64,000 bases of DNA from Desulfogranum japonicum DSM 18378 (GTDB lineage: Bacteria; Desulfobacterota; Desulfobulbia; Desulfobulbales; Desulfobulbaceae). Made by a program: the position numbers and the translations under genes. The DNA is taken from positions 45,710-109,709 of the forward strand of contig NZ_AUCV01000021.1 of NCBI RefSeq assembly GCF_000429945.1, in the 5' to 3' direction. The notes under the pieces were generated by a model. The model was given only the letters and a program-made list of their open reading frames with translations, had not been told where the DNA came from and made no database searches. This document shows positions 29,378-39,051 of this stretch, one piece after another (position 1 is the stretch's first letter; each line of letters starts with the position of its first letter).

Positions 29378-30029
29378 AGATGAACCCACCATCGCCGACA
29401 CCATTCAATACGCACTGGAGACCGATGGTTGTCTCACTGAACGAGTGACGGCAGCCTTTCCTGCATTGGAAAGAATACAAGGTAACGTGCCTGCACTGGT
29501 AATTCTTGACATAGGCCTGCCTGACATGAACGGCATTGAGCTCTGTCGACAAATCCGTACATTCAGCTCCGTTCCTATTATCTTCCTCACTGCACGTACC
29601 GATGAAATCGACAGGGTAGTCGGTCTTGAAATAGGTGGAGATGATTATGTGGTCAAGCCATTCAGTCCACGGGAACTGGCAGCACGGGTTCGAGCAATAC
29701 TGAGAAGGACACGGCAATCAGATACAGCCGAATTTCCAACGCCTTTCACCTGTATTCCGGAGAAACGGTTGATATACTATTACAAGACCCCCCTGGAGCT
29801 TTCCCGCTATGAGTACAATCTTCTTGCGCTACTTATAGCCTCTCCCGGAAAGGTATTTACCAGAGATCAGCTCATGGCCAGGGCATGGGACGAGCCAGAT
29901 GCCAGCATGGACCGCACAGTGGATGCCCACATTAAAAACCTGCGTGCCAAACTCAAACAAATCCGTCCGGATATGGACATTATCACCACCCACAGAGGAG
30001 TAGGATACTCTCTCAAAGAGCTGTCATGA
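29349..30029 (+). CDS. creB: CreB-like OmpR-family response regulator
   Basis: 226 residues starting at MDKPLILIVEDEP. Receiver: Asp54 in VILDIGLPDMNG is the phospho-acceptor, with E10/D11 and the lysine in VVKPFSP. The winged-helix C terminus has LSRYEYNLLALLIASPGKVFTRDQL and HRGVGYSL. The short inter-domain segment with FTCIPEKR and an aromatic-rich strand matches CreB. It should bind the cre tag at 26531. Start and stop overlap both neighbours. Confidence 0.87.
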   Translation: MDKPLILIVEDEPTIADTIQYALETDGCLTERVTAAFPALERIQGNVPALVILDIGLPDMNGIELCRQIRTFSSVPIIFLTARTDEIDRVVGLEIGGDDYVVKPFSPRELAARVRAILRRTRQSDTAEFPTPFTCIPEKRLIYYYKTPLELSRYEYNLLALLIASPGKVFTRDQLMARAWDEPDASMDRTVDAHIKNLRAKLKQIRPDMDIITTHRGVGYSLKELS

Positions 30030-31462
30030 AACTGGGATCTCGAATTTTTTGCTGCAACCTTCTGCTGCTGAGTCTTTGTCTCTACTATCCGGTGAGCCAA
30101 TATATCGGCACGCTCAGAACTCGTTATCTGGAAGGGGTGGAAGATCCCCTGGTTGATCAAGCCAATATACTGGCCGAATATGCTGGCAGGGAGATGGCTG
30201 CAGGCAATTTTTCCTCTCAACAATGGCACAACTGGTTCGACAAAGTCTACCATAGGAAACTACGGGCAAAAATATATTCCCTTACCAAAACCAGGGTCGA
30301 CCTCCGGGTCTATATCACTGATGCAAAGGGCAAACTCCTGTTTGACTCTAGCCGTAAGGATGCCCTTGGAAGCGATTATGTTCTGTGGCGGAACGTGCAA
30401 CGTACCTTACTGGGAGAATATGGCGCCCGCACCACCAGAATGGACCGTCTGGATGAGACCTCATCGGTTCTCCATGTTTCAGCCCCTATTCATGAAAAAC
30501 AAAACATCATCGGAGTGCTGACTGTCGCCAAACCGACAGGTAATATCTGGTACTTTCTCAGACAGGCAAAACTGCAGATTATCGGCACCGCGCTATTCAC
30601 CCTGGCCGTTGCCGCACTGTTCAGTTTTCTGCTGGCGCGCTGGTTAGCCGGACCTATTCGTAAATTAACCCGGTATGCCCAGGACATTGCCAACGGCAGA
30701 CATCCTCCACGTCCCAAGTTGGGAAACAGTGATATCGGTATAATGGGAAATGCTTTTTATCACATGCAGGACGCTCTTGAAGGCAAACATTATGTTGAAC
30801 AGTATATTCAGAACCTGACACATGAAATGAAAAGTCCGCTCTCTGCCATTCGCGGAGCTGCTGAACTGTTGACAGAACCCATGCCACCGGAGCAGCAGAA
30901 GCGTTTCCTGGCAAATATCCGGGAAGAATCCCTGCGCATGCAACAGGTAATCGATCGTATGCTGGAACTCTCATCCCTGGAGAACAGGAAAGAACCACTG
31001 CAAACAGAAACGGTGGCAATACAATCTCTGCTCAACAATCTTATAGAATCAGCCCAACCGATTCTTGAACAGAAGCAATTGCGCCTTATAGCTCCTCCCA
31101 GAAGAGAGGATACTGTGCAGGCGGATCTCTTTCTGCTTAACCGTGCCCTGAACAATCTACTCACAAATGCCATGGACTTCAGCCCGACCGGTGGAACCAT
31201 TGAAATACGGCTTGAGACCTTTCCCGGTTCCATAACCTTTGTCTTTCTTGATCAAGGGCCAGGAATTCCTGACTTTGCAGGGGAAAGAATTTTTGAAAAA
31301 TTTTACTCCCTCGAACGTCCTGAAACAGGGAAAAAAAGCACAGGATTAGGTCTGAGTTTTGTGCGCCAGGTAGCCAGGCTCCACAATGGACAGGTTATCC
31401 TGAAAAATCGCTTGCAGGGAGGCACCTGTGCCCAGCTTTCCCTGCCAATAGCCATCTTCTAA
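30026..31462 (+). CDS. creC: CreC-like sensor histidine kinase
   Basis: 478 residues. N-terminal membrane segment, a periplasmic domain (about 30-180) of CreC type (VEDPLVDQANILAEYAGREM), a second membrane segment near 185-205, and HAMP (WLAGPIRKLTRYAQDIANG). The H-box histidine is H266 (LTHEMKSPLSAIRGAAELL). N, G1 (DQGPGIP) and G2 (GLGLSFV) boxes are intact. E. coli CreC responds to growth conditions, and CreBC homologues respond to cell-wall damage in other bacteria. No creD is present here. Confidence 0.87.
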   Translation: MKLGSRIFCCNLLLLSLCLYYPVSQYIGTLRTRYLEGVEDPLVDQANILAEYAGREMAAGNFSSQQWHNWFDKVYHRKLRAKIYSLTKTRVDLRVYITDAKGKLLFDSSRKDALGSDYVLWRNVQRTLLGEYGARTTRMDRLDETSSVLHVSAPIHEKQNIIGVLTVAKPTGNIWYFLRQAKLQIIGTALFTLAVAALFSFLLARWLAGPIRKLTRYAQDIANGRHPPRPKLGNSDIGIMGNAFYHMQDALEGKHYVEQYIQNLTHEMKSPLSAIRGAAELLTEPMPPEQQKRFLANIREESLRMQQVIDRMLELSSLENRKEPLQTETVAIQSLLNNLIESAQPILEQKQLRLIAPPRREDTVQADLFLLNRALNNLLTNAMDFSPTGGTIEIRLETFPGSITFVFLDQGPGIPDFAGERIFEKFYSLERPETGKKSTGLGLSFVRQVARLHNGQVILKNRLQGGTCAQLSLPIAIF

Positions 31463-31692
31463 ATGAGAGCCTGCACCCACACGCTTTGCCATTGAATATA
31501 CTTTTACCATGAATGACAAGCTGTTCATCTCCATTAGGAGATGATTAGGATCAGCCTGTTGCCATTGACAAGCAAATACTCCAAAGTTTTAATTGGTTCA
31601 TAGTGGGGAAGGACTAAGTGGTGCTGAACGCTTAGTCTTCTCCTGAAAGCATCACGAAAGGCAAACCGTACAATTCTCTGCTTCCTCAACCT

Positions 31693-34005
31693 ATGACCAA
31701 ATACATGAAAACTCTTCTTGTTATCGACAAACCAAGCCAAAACAGACAGTTATACATAGAACAACTTCAAAAAGAGGGGTACACAGTCACAGTTACTCCC
31801 ACCAATGAAATTGCAGCGACTTTTCTGCTTAAAAACTCGACCTTTGATGGAATAATCTGTCCGGAAGCCATCCTTTCCCAACCAAACAACACACTCCTAC
31901 CGCTCCTACAGTCGACTCTTCCCAATACACGGATTATACTACTGAAAAAGAACTCAGACGCCACCTTAAACGAAACTCTCCAACTTCCCTTATCAGGCCT
32001 TATAACCCAACCCGTTGATCCAGCCAGACTCATAACCCTGTTGCAGTTCATTGATACACCGGAACAAAGAGTCCAGCTCAGTGATATAGACTTCCCGCAG
32101 TATTTGACAAGCCTGTCCAGCCAGAGTGGCTCAAAAGCCATCAGTATTCAGGGCGAACAAGGCAAAGGATACCTGATTTTTCACCAGGGCAAACTTCATT
32201 ACGCATCATATGGTGATCTGCGGGGAGAGTTGGCTTTTCAGGCCCTGATTGCGCTGGCAAAAGGCTCCTGTCAGGAAAAAAAATTGAAACAGATGCCCCC
32301 GGTCAATATTCACACATCTTTTGAACAACTCATGGAGCAAAGTCAGAAGCAGCAGCAACACCAAGCTGAAGATGCGATTCCTGTACTGAGTTCAGATTTT
32401 CTGATGGATGAAGAAAAAGTCCCCTCCAATACAGCCACTCTTGCCGGCAAACAGGCAACACCCTGGTACCAGCACACTCTTTTCTATGTATCGCTGGTAC
32501 TTTGTATCTGTGCGGCACTGGGTGGTTATATCTTTTTTTACCACCAGAAGGACAGCAAAATTACAAATCTATCCAAAACAGACCCAAAGCTCGCCTCGCA
32601 TCAGCAATCAGATAATAGTGCATCCAATAGCCACCGACTCGCGTCAGCCACTGGCAAAATTTCCACGGTATCAACAGCAAACGTAAATTCCGCTCTGGCA
32701 GTTACTTCATCCGCTTCTCCTGCAATCATTCTCAGGCTCCACGGATCAAACACCATTGGTTCCAAGCTGGCACCTAATCTGGCCTATACATATATGGAGC
32801 AGGTCTTACATGCCAAAGACATCAGAATTGAACAGAAAAAAGCAGCAGTTGAAAAAATCGTTACAGGCCAAACCAACGAAGGGCTTGTTGGCATAGAAAT
32901 TTTTGCCCATGGCTCTTCCACTGGATTCAAAGATTTGCTTGCCGGAAGCTGTGATGTGGGTATGGCAAGCCGTAGAATTAAAGACAAAGAAAAAGCGGCG
33001 TTGAAAGAACACGGCGAAATGACCTCTCCCTCCAGTGAACATATTCTGGCCCTGGATGGCATTGCAGTTATCGTCAACAAGCATAACAACCTGAAAAATA
33101 TAAACATTTCTCAAGTTGGGGATATTTTCAGCGGCAAGATTACAGATTGGGCACAAATACCCGAAAGTGGGTTGAAGGGAGCCATCAACGTGTATTCTCG
33201 TGACGACAAATCAGGAACTTACGACACCTTCAAAAGTATTGTCCTGAAGAAAACGCCTCTTACAGATGGTGCAAAAAGATTTGAATCAAACCCCGAACTC
33301 TCGGACAAGGTGTCCATGGATATGATGGGAATCGGCTTTACTGGCCTTCCCTACATACGTCAATCAAAGGCGATCGCCATTTCCTCACAGGGAACAGCGC
33401 CGGTGCTCCCAAGTTTTTTCACTGTTGCCACAGAGGATTACCCACTGGCACGTCGTCTGTACCTGTACCTTCCTGGAGATTCAAACAACCCGGTTGCAGC
33501 TCGTTTTATTGATTTTTGTCTTGCCAGGGATGGACAAAAAGTTGTGAACAGCACGGGCTTTGTTGACCTGCAGATTCGTGCTTTTACCGCAGCCATTGAT
33601 ACAGCACAAAATCAGGTGCAAAACCATGAAATATTCAACCGCTACCTACAGGAAATTGAGGGAAAAAAACGCCTCTCCCTCAACTTTCGCTTCAATGAAG
33701 GCAGCAAAAATCTGGATAACCGTTCTCTGCGGGATTTGGATCGTATGGTGGACTTTCTTAAAGAATACACCTTTGACACCCTGACCCTTATAGGGTTTAC
33801 CGATAACATGGGCTCATATGCAAACAATACCAGGCTTGCCCTTGAACGGGCCAAAGCCATAGAAAACGAACTCAAGATAAGGGGAATACCTGTACGATCA
33901 ATTCTCAGTGCATCAGAAGAGTTGCCGATTGCCTCCAATACAAGTATTGAAGGCAGGGATAAGAATCGAAGAGTTGAAATATGGGTAGGCGGCCATAACG
34001 GATAA
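31693..34005 (+). CDS. pseudo-receiver/DUF4388/PstS-like/OmpA fusion protein
   Basis: 770 residues. 1-120: a CheY-like fold whose phospho-Asp is missing (DGIICPEAIL). 130-215: a PATAN/DUF4388-like segment (GSKAISIQGEQGKGYLIFHQGKLHYASY). 260-285: one membrane span. 330-620: a PstS-type phosphate-binding domain (LRLHGSNTIGSKLAP; INVYSRDDKSGTYDTFKSIVL). 640-770: an OmpA peptidoglycan-binding domain (LNFRFNEGSKNLDNRS; NRRVEIWVGG). It spans cytoplasm to cell wall and could report phosphate or another ligand inward. It follows creBC by 230 bp. No strong ribosome site; ATG 31705 is an alternative start. Confidence 0.78.
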   Translation: MTKYMKTLLVIDKPSQNRQLYIEQLQKEGYTVTVTPTNEIAATFLLKNSTFDGIICPEAILSQPNNTLLPLLQSTLPNTRIILLKKNSDATLNETLQLPLSGLITQPVDPARLITLLQFIDTPEQRVQLSDIDFPQYLTSLSSQSGSKAISIQGEQGKGYLIFHQGKLHYASYGDLRGELAFQALIALAKGSCQEKKLKQMPPVNIHTSFEQLMEQSQKQQQHQAEDAIPVLSSDFLMDEEKVPSNTATLAGKQATPWYQHTLFYVSLVLCICAALGGYIFFYHQKDSKITNLSKTDPKLASHQQSDNSASNSHRLASATGKISTVSTANVNSALAVTSSASPAIILRLHGSNTIGSKLAPNLAYTYMEQVLHAKDIRIEQKKAAVEKIVTGQTNEGLVGIEIFAHGSSTGFKDLLAGSCDVGMASRRIKDKEKAALKEHGEMTSPSSEHILALDGIAVIVNKHNNLKNINISQVGDIFSGKITDWAQIPESGLKGAINVYSRDDKSGTYDTFKSIVLKKTPLTDGAKRFESNPELSDKVSMDMMGIGFTGLPYIRQSKAIAISSQGTAPVLPSFFTVATEDYPLARRLYLYLPGDSNNPVAARFIDFCLARDGQKVVNSTGFVDLQIRAFTAAIDTAQNQVQNHEIFNRYLQEIEGKKRLSLNFRFNEGSKNLDNRSLRDLDRMVDFLKEYTFDTLTLIGFTDNMGSYANNTRLALERAKAIENELKIRGIPVRSILSASEELPIASNTSIEGRDKNRRVEIWVGGHNG

Positions 34006-34030
34006 AAGAATCCCGCCGACACCTTGTTTC

Positions 34031-34089
34031 TCGGAGTCTGCTTTGTTCTGCAAGCTATAAAGCTATTGCAAAACGGCAGACTCCGAAGA
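34031..34089 (+). terminator. convergent hairpin between the OmpA fusion gene and the RHH gene
   Basis: CGGAGTCTGC (about 34034-34043) pairs with GCAGACTCCG (34076-34085), with a second inner pairing of AGCTATAAAGCT. It sits between convergent stops and could act on both strands, though no long T-run is present. Confidence 0.5.
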
Positions 34090-34103
34090 TGGATGAATAT
34101 TGC

Positions 34104-34676
34104 TCACAGCTCCTCCACACTCTTTCCCTGCCGAACGATTTCCCGCATATGCTGTAAATGCTTTTCCTGCTGCCCCACTCCACTTTCCAGATGTTGATAC
34201 AACGGATCATCTTCACCAAGCAGTTTACCGACTTCATTAAGTAGTTGCTTTCCCCTGGCACAATATCGCTCAACTTCTTCCAAGGCCTGTCGTCTTCTGC
34301 GCTGTTTTTTCTGTTCCGAATCCAGAACGGGCTGTAATCTCTGTATGGATACCTCAACAAGAATGTCCCTTGGCATTTCGTGCTGTTTGGAAACCCGTTC
34401 CAGGGAAATCAAAGAATTCCTGCTTAATACATAGGTCTTCTGCTGTCTTGACTGGGCCTGACTGGTGTATTTTTCAGCTTCCCGGGCAACCCGATCAAGA
34501 ACATCCTGGTCTTCAATCAGTTGGTCAAATAACGTCTTCTGTTTAATTCCTAGCTGGGCTGCTGCAATACTTAACAACCTGATGACCTCTTCGGGCAACC
34601 GAAATGTGGCGCGTACAGATTGCTTGCCTTTTAATGTATCTGCCGTCAATCCCAGGGTGTCAGTTTCTTTTTTCAT
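34104..34676 (-). CDS. putative ribbon-helix-helix regulator with coiled-coil tail
   Basis: 190 residues; the start is set by AGAGGTGA eight bases upstream. Residues 15-50 (KQSVRATFRLPEEVIRLLSIAAAQLG) resemble a CopG/RHH strand and helices. The rest is helical, rich in Gln, Arg and Glu (SEQKKQRRRRQALEEVERY), and probably a coiled coil. It is divergent from the Hsp20 operon and could regulate it or itself; that is inference. Confidence 0.5.
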   Translation of the reverse strand: MKKETDTLGLTADTLKGKQSVRATFRLPEEVIRLLSIAAAQLGIKQKTLFDQLIEDQDVLDRVAREAEKYTSQAQSRQQKTYVLSRNSLISLERVSKQHEMPRDILVEVSIQRLQPVLDSEQKKQRRRRQALEEVERYCARGKQLLNEVGKLLGEDDPLYQHLESGVGQQEKHLQHMREIVRQGKSVEEL

Positions 34677-34798
34677 ACAATCACCTCTCGTCCCGCCTTT
34701 TACCCTTTTTATCATTAATAAGCAATTTGCATTACTTTGTCCATGCAATACAAAAAAGTAATGAAAGCCAAAAAAACATTTTTTTACACATCTCTTCA

Positions 34799-34826
34799 TT
34801 GACACTATTAAAGCAATTACTATTTT
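34799..34826 (+). promoter_or_regulatory. sigma-70 type promoter of the hsp20 genes
   Basis: TTGACA (34799-34804), 16-base spacer, TATTTT (34821-34826), 60 bases before the first hsp20 start. No CIRCE element and no clear sigma-32 box were seen. Confidence 0.55.
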
Positions 34827-34885
34827 ATGAGACAAGAAAGAAATAGATCCAAATTATTAATTGGATAACATCAGGAGGTTACACT

Positions 34886-35332
34886 ATGTGGATGAGAAGA
34901 CATGATTTTGAAAGTTTATTTGAGCCCATGCATTTTTTCAGAACACGCCTTGGCCATGTGCTAGATGAGTTTGACCGGGTCTATACACATGGCACCCCTT
35001 GGCAAGCTGCTGGAAACTATCCGAAAACCAATATGGTTGATACCGGAGAAACACTGGAAATTGTTGCCGAATTGCCAGGCCTGCAAAAAGAAGACCTGGC
35101 TATCAAAATCCAGGGAAATTACCTGGCCATCAGTGGTAAAAGCAGCAACACGGTTCCCGAGGGGTACAGTATTCAGCGGTCAGAGCGCGGAGAAAAATCA
35201 TTCAGCCGAAGCTTTACATTACCCTATGAGGTGAATTCAGAAAAAGCTACAGCAAGTCTAAAAGATGGCTTGTTAAAACTGACACTGCCGAAATCTGAGG
35301 CAGCCAAGCCAAGACAGATAACCATCAACTGA
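34886..35332 (+). CDS. Hsp20/alpha-crystallin small heat shock protein
   Basis: 148 residues; strong GGAGG before the ATG. The alpha-crystallin domain (about 50-140) is typical: VDTGETLEIVAELPGLQKEDLAIKIQGNYLAISG and the closing GLLKLTLPKSE. It should form oligomers that hold unfolding proteins in the cytoplasm. First of two tandem hsp20 genes with a shared C-terminal pattern (SE-x-AKPRQI). Confidence 0.92.
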   Translation: MWMRRHDFESLFEPMHFFRTRLGHVLDEFDRVYTHGTPWQAAGNYPKTNMVDTGETLEIVAELPGLQKEDLAIKIQGNYLAISGKSSNTVPEGYSIQRSERGEKSFSRSFTLPYEVNSEKATASLKDGLLKLTLPKSEAAKPRQITIN

Positions 35333-35462
35333 TGGATGAATTGACAACGCGTTTACAGGGTCACGCCTGCAATGCAATACCACCAAATTGTGCAGGATAA
35401 TACAGGTCATTCAGATGAAAAATTGACCGACGTTGATGGAACACAGGAAGGAGGAAAAATAT

Positions 35463-35852
35463 ATGAGTACAGGTAAAGACGTGGCCACAACCACACAACA
35501 TGAAGTAGCAAAGCCCTCACAGTCTCTGACTGTGGTTACACCAGCTGTTGATATTTTGGAAAATGATCATGAAATTCTTGTACACGCAGAAATGCCTGGA
35601 GTACTCAAAGACGATATCGTGATCCATATTGACAACGGCAAATTGTTTGTTTCAGGAGAACGAAAACTAGTTTCTACAGGGACATCGGCATGGCAGGAAT
35701 TTGGTGACGTTGAATTTCGACGTACCTTTGCCATTCCTCAGACCATTGATGTGGAAAAGGTTCAAGCGCATCTTAAAGACGGCGTCCTGGAACTGCATCT
35801 GTCAAAATCAGAGACAGCAAAACCCAGGCAGATAGAAATACAGGCTAATTAA
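35463..35852 (+). CDS. Hsp20/alpha-crystallin small heat shock protein, second copy
   Basis: 129 residues from the ATG after GGAGG; an upstream in-frame ATG is less likely. The alpha-crystallin domain (about 30-125) has VDILENDHEILVHAEMPGVLKDDIVIHIDNGKLFVSGE. It shares the end KSETAKPRQIEI with the first copy but differs in the N terminus, as in paired class A and B sHSPs that form mixed oligomers. A terminator follows at 35909. Confidence 0.92.
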   Translation: MSTGKDVATTTQHEVAKPSQSLTVVTPAVDILENDHEILVHAEMPGVLKDDIVIHIDNGKLFVSGERKLVSTGTSAWQEFGDVEFRRTFAIPQTIDVEKVQAHLKDGVLELHLSKSETAKPRQIEIQAN

Positions 35853-35908
35853 TTTACACCTGCATCAGCCGGATTCCTCAAACTGGCTACGAAAAAAGCA
35901 ATACACCA

Positions 35909-35939
35909 GGGGCGTCATCAATGATGCCCCCTTTTTTTT
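35909..35939 (+). terminator. rho-independent terminator after the hsp20 pair
   Basis: GGGGCGTCAT (35909-35918) and ATGATGCCCC (35921-35930) with a two-base loop and one G-T pair, followed by C and T8. The 325 bases from here to the next gene are AT-rich with nothing else recognised. Confidence 0.9.
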
Positions 35940-36264
35940 CACAAACAAGACAAAATCGTTGCAGGACAACTAGAATTTTCGCCTCCCGCCCAAACCTGTC
36001 ATCAATGGCCGACAAACACATTGCAACGCTGTACTATATGGCATATAGTTGTTGAAAATTTCCTTATCTCAACATCAACCATCCATACTATTGACTGAAT
36101 ATTCTTTTATGCCGTTCTGTATAGTTCCACTGAAAACTGAAACAGTTCCCAGCTTTTCCCTTATGAAGATTGTTTCAATATTTCAGGCACAGGTTTGTAT
36201 CTTTCGGAATTATCCAGTAACAGCAGTATCTCCAGAAAATTAACGCTAGAATTACCCCTGTTAT

Positions 36265-38979
36265 ATGTCAAGCTCATCTCAACATCTCCAGAACCAACAA
36301 TATCCTGGTCTTCACCCCTGGTACGTATATATTTTTACAGGAATTTCCGTTTCCGGGCTTTATCCATGGCTGCTTGTCTGCCGCCTTTTCTTCAGACAGG
36401 GATATAAAGCAACGGCCTGCCTGCTTGTACTGTGCAACCTGGGCCTATTTGCAGGCCTTGTTTTTCTCTCAATTTTCAGCCAGTTAACCTGGGACACCCT
36501 GTTGGCTATTGCTGTGACGACCAACACCCTCTGGTCCGCAGCAGCGTGGATTATGCAACGTTCTTTTTTCGGAAGAGCGCCAAAAAGATATTACTTGCGT
36601 TCCTGGAAAAGCTGGCTGGCACCATTTTGCATAGCTTTACTCATCGGTGCCGGACTAAGCGTTATCCATGCACTGTTCCCCATCATTGGCGAACGATTCA
36701 GGATGATTCAAAGCCGGGATCTGGAGGAAACCAGGGTTTTGCTCTGGGATCTTTTCCGCTATTTACCCTGGTATCTTCCATATAGTGCACTGGTAGGAAT
36801 CTGGTGGGCAGGAGAAGAACGACGATTTTCTCCTGCCCATATTATTTCATTCCTTGGCGCGATCCTGTTTTTCGGCTGCTGCCTTATTCTGTTGAGCTGG
36901 CTGACCATGTTTATTCTTTTTCAGGGGGAGCTTTCTTACACTGGTTCCAGCTGGGCTCTGTTTCCACGAACAGATACAGATCTGTCTGTGAAACTGCTCT
37001 CTTTCTGGTCTAAAAATATGATTCCCTATGCGGTTATCCCCTTGCTCATTGGAGCAGCTCCCCGATTTAGAGATTTCTGGAAACGTTCATTCATGATCTA
37101 TCCCCTGGTCTGCGTATTGCTTATTGGCCAGGAATTCTTTTCCCCCGAGCTCTGGCAAACATACCAAAAACAGATCATCTATGAACTCTCATCGCCGTCG
37201 TCAGTCAACCGTGAAAGAGCACATAGACAGATGGAGGTCATGATACACCGTTTCCCAAAACATGAAATCCATGCAGACCTCACTCAGGAGCTGGCTGATT
37301 TTTATTACCAGCAGGGAAAAAAGGAAAAAGCCCGGGACCTGTACCATCAACTTATTTCCAGCCCCTCAAGACCCCAGCTTTTTTCCGCCAGAACGCATGC
37401 TGAAGCCGCGCTGTCAAAACCGAAGTATCTCTACACGTCTTCTCCCATCGATATGCCGCTTATAAGCTATAACAAGTATATGACCAATAACTGGATGGTC
37501 CTGCTCAAAGCTGCCCGCCTGCATCGTAAAGATGTTTCCACTGAAGCAGAGCTACTGAGCTCTTTGAAGGATCTCTCAACCAAAAAGGAAAGTATTGCCC
37601 TCAGTCCAATGCCAACCCTGGCTGAACTGGATGATAATGCCCGGAATCTCGGACTTGCCTCATTTATTTTACACACAGATTTTGAGGTCACCCAGAAGCT
37701 TCTTGCCCATGGTTACCCGGTGATTGTACCGGTTAAAAACACCTTTCTCCTTGTATATGGCCTGGACTCTGAAAGAAATTTTGCCATCTGCTCTGACTAC
37801 AGATACCTCTTATATAATCTGAAGCGCAACACAGGAGAAGACATAGATAAAGACCTTCTTCTTGAAAACGGTTCTGACGCAGACCGACACGAAGAACGAA
37901 AGCGCATCGAACATATAAGCAAATTTTATCTTCCCGGAACATACTGGGACAGTCCTTCTCAAAAAGATCTTTCTCCTTTCATGAGCGTACTTTTTGTACC
38001 TGGTGAGGAAAATACAATTGCGGAAATCCTTGGACAGCCCCCCCATGAAATCAAGCGGACAAGCAGGGCCCACCTCACAGCACTTATAGCTCTTAACAGC
38101 CTGAAAAGCGGCGATCCGATCCAGGCCATACACTGGGCACGGAAAAGCAGCCGATTGCAGCCATCTTCCCTGTCTCTCCAAATTGCCAGAACAGCTCATT
38201 TATTCTGGCAAACCAGAGACAGGCAGCCCCTGGCAAAATTTCCTCTTTCCCAAAACCTGCCGGCATTGAAAACCCTGGAAACGCAAATGCAGGATGAGGC
38301 TTCATCCACTTTCATGGAGCAGGCGGCACAGCAATTCAAGCAAGCGCTTGAGCACCAGACCCTGCCATGGATGATACGCATGCAGTATCGCGACCTTCTG
38401 GATCGGAGTATTCCAGAAGAACGAGCCATTCTTCTTTCTCTGATGCGAAAAAATGTAGAATCCGACCCCGGTGACAAACCTGGATGGCTCTATCTGGCGA
38501 GCCTGTATGAATGGCAGGGAGATATGGACCACATGATGCAGGCTCTGGAATCCGCCATATCTGCGGGGCATTGGGACAACAGTCTGGCCCTGGATCTGCT
38601 GACCCTGTACATCCGCTCCAATAAAATAACCCAGGCGGCCGACCTGTTTGGAAAAATTGACAAAAGCAAGGTACAGCACAACGCAGATTATCTCTATTGT
38701 CGTGCCGCCCTTCTGGCCGCTGAAGGAAAAAAACAACTGGCTGACGACCTGTATAACCAGGCAATTACCAAAAGAAAATACACCCCATTTTATCACCTGG
38801 ACTATGCCAGATTATTGCTTACAAACAACAAAGACAGACAAAAAGCCCAAACCGCCCTGGAATGGGCAATACGAATAGATGCCGACGGTGCTGTGCGCCG
38901 GGAGGCGCAGGAACTGCTGGATTCATATTTCCCCGAATCAGAACAGCTCAACGACCAAGGAGCGCAAGGTGTTCAGTGA
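36265..38979 (+). CDS. multi-span membrane protein with inactive C39-like domain and TPR repeats
   Basis: 904 residues. About seven membrane segments fill residues 20-295. At about 395-590 a C39-peptidase-like fold aligns by eye with the next gene product, but the catalytic Cys is not present (region NKYMTNNWMVLLK) and the His position is Asn492 (VPVKNTFLLVYGLD). TPR-type helices (about 620-890: PGWLYLASLYEWQGDMDHMMQALESA) follow. The start has no good ribosome site. It is probably the non-catalytic partner of the downstream protein, in the envelope. Confidence 0.6.
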   Translation: MSSSSQHLQNQQYPGLHPWYVYIFTGISVSGLYPWLLVCRLFFRQGYKATACLLVLCNLGLFAGLVFLSIFSQLTWDTLLAIAVTTNTLWSAAAWIMQRSFFGRAPKRYYLRSWKSWLAPFCIALLIGAGLSVIHALFPIIGERFRMIQSRDLEETRVLLWDLFRYLPWYLPYSALVGIWWAGEERRFSPAHIISFLGAILFFGCCLILLSWLTMFILFQGELSYTGSSWALFPRTDTDLSVKLLSFWSKNMIPYAVIPLLIGAAPRFRDFWKRSFMIYPLVCVLLIGQEFFSPELWQTYQKQIIYELSSPSSVNRERAHRQMEVMIHRFPKHEIHADLTQELADFYYQQGKKEKARDLYHQLISSPSRPQLFSARTHAEAALSKPKYLYTSSPIDMPLISYNKYMTNNWMVLLKAARLHRKDVSTEAELLSSLKDLSTKKESIALSPMPTLAELDDNARNLGLASFILHTDFEVTQKLLAHGYPVIVPVKNTFLLVYGLDSERNFAICSDYRYLLYNLKRNTGEDIDKDLLLENGSDADRHEERKRIEHISKFYLPGTYWDSPSQKDLSPFMSVLFVPGEENTIAEILGQPPHEIKRTSRAHLTALIALNSLKSGDPIQAIHWARKSSRLQPSSLSLQIARTAHLFWQTRDRQPLAKFPLSQNLPALKTLETQMQDEASSTFMEQAAQQFKQALEHQTLPWMIRMQYRDLLDRSIPEERAILLSLMRKNVESDPGDKPGWLYLASLYEWQGDMDHMMQALESAISAGHWDNSLALDLLTLYIRSNKITQAADLFGKIDKSKVQHNADYLYCRAALLAAEGKKQLADDLYNQAITKRKYTPFYHLDYARLLLTNNKDRQKAQTALEWAIRIDADGAVRREAQELLDSYFPESEQLNDQGAQGVQ

Positions 38980-39051
38980 CAGGAAAATTATCCGTAAGCC
39001 ATACCCAGCCAATAACAAAGAGTAACGAACCAGCCCTACATACAACATACT

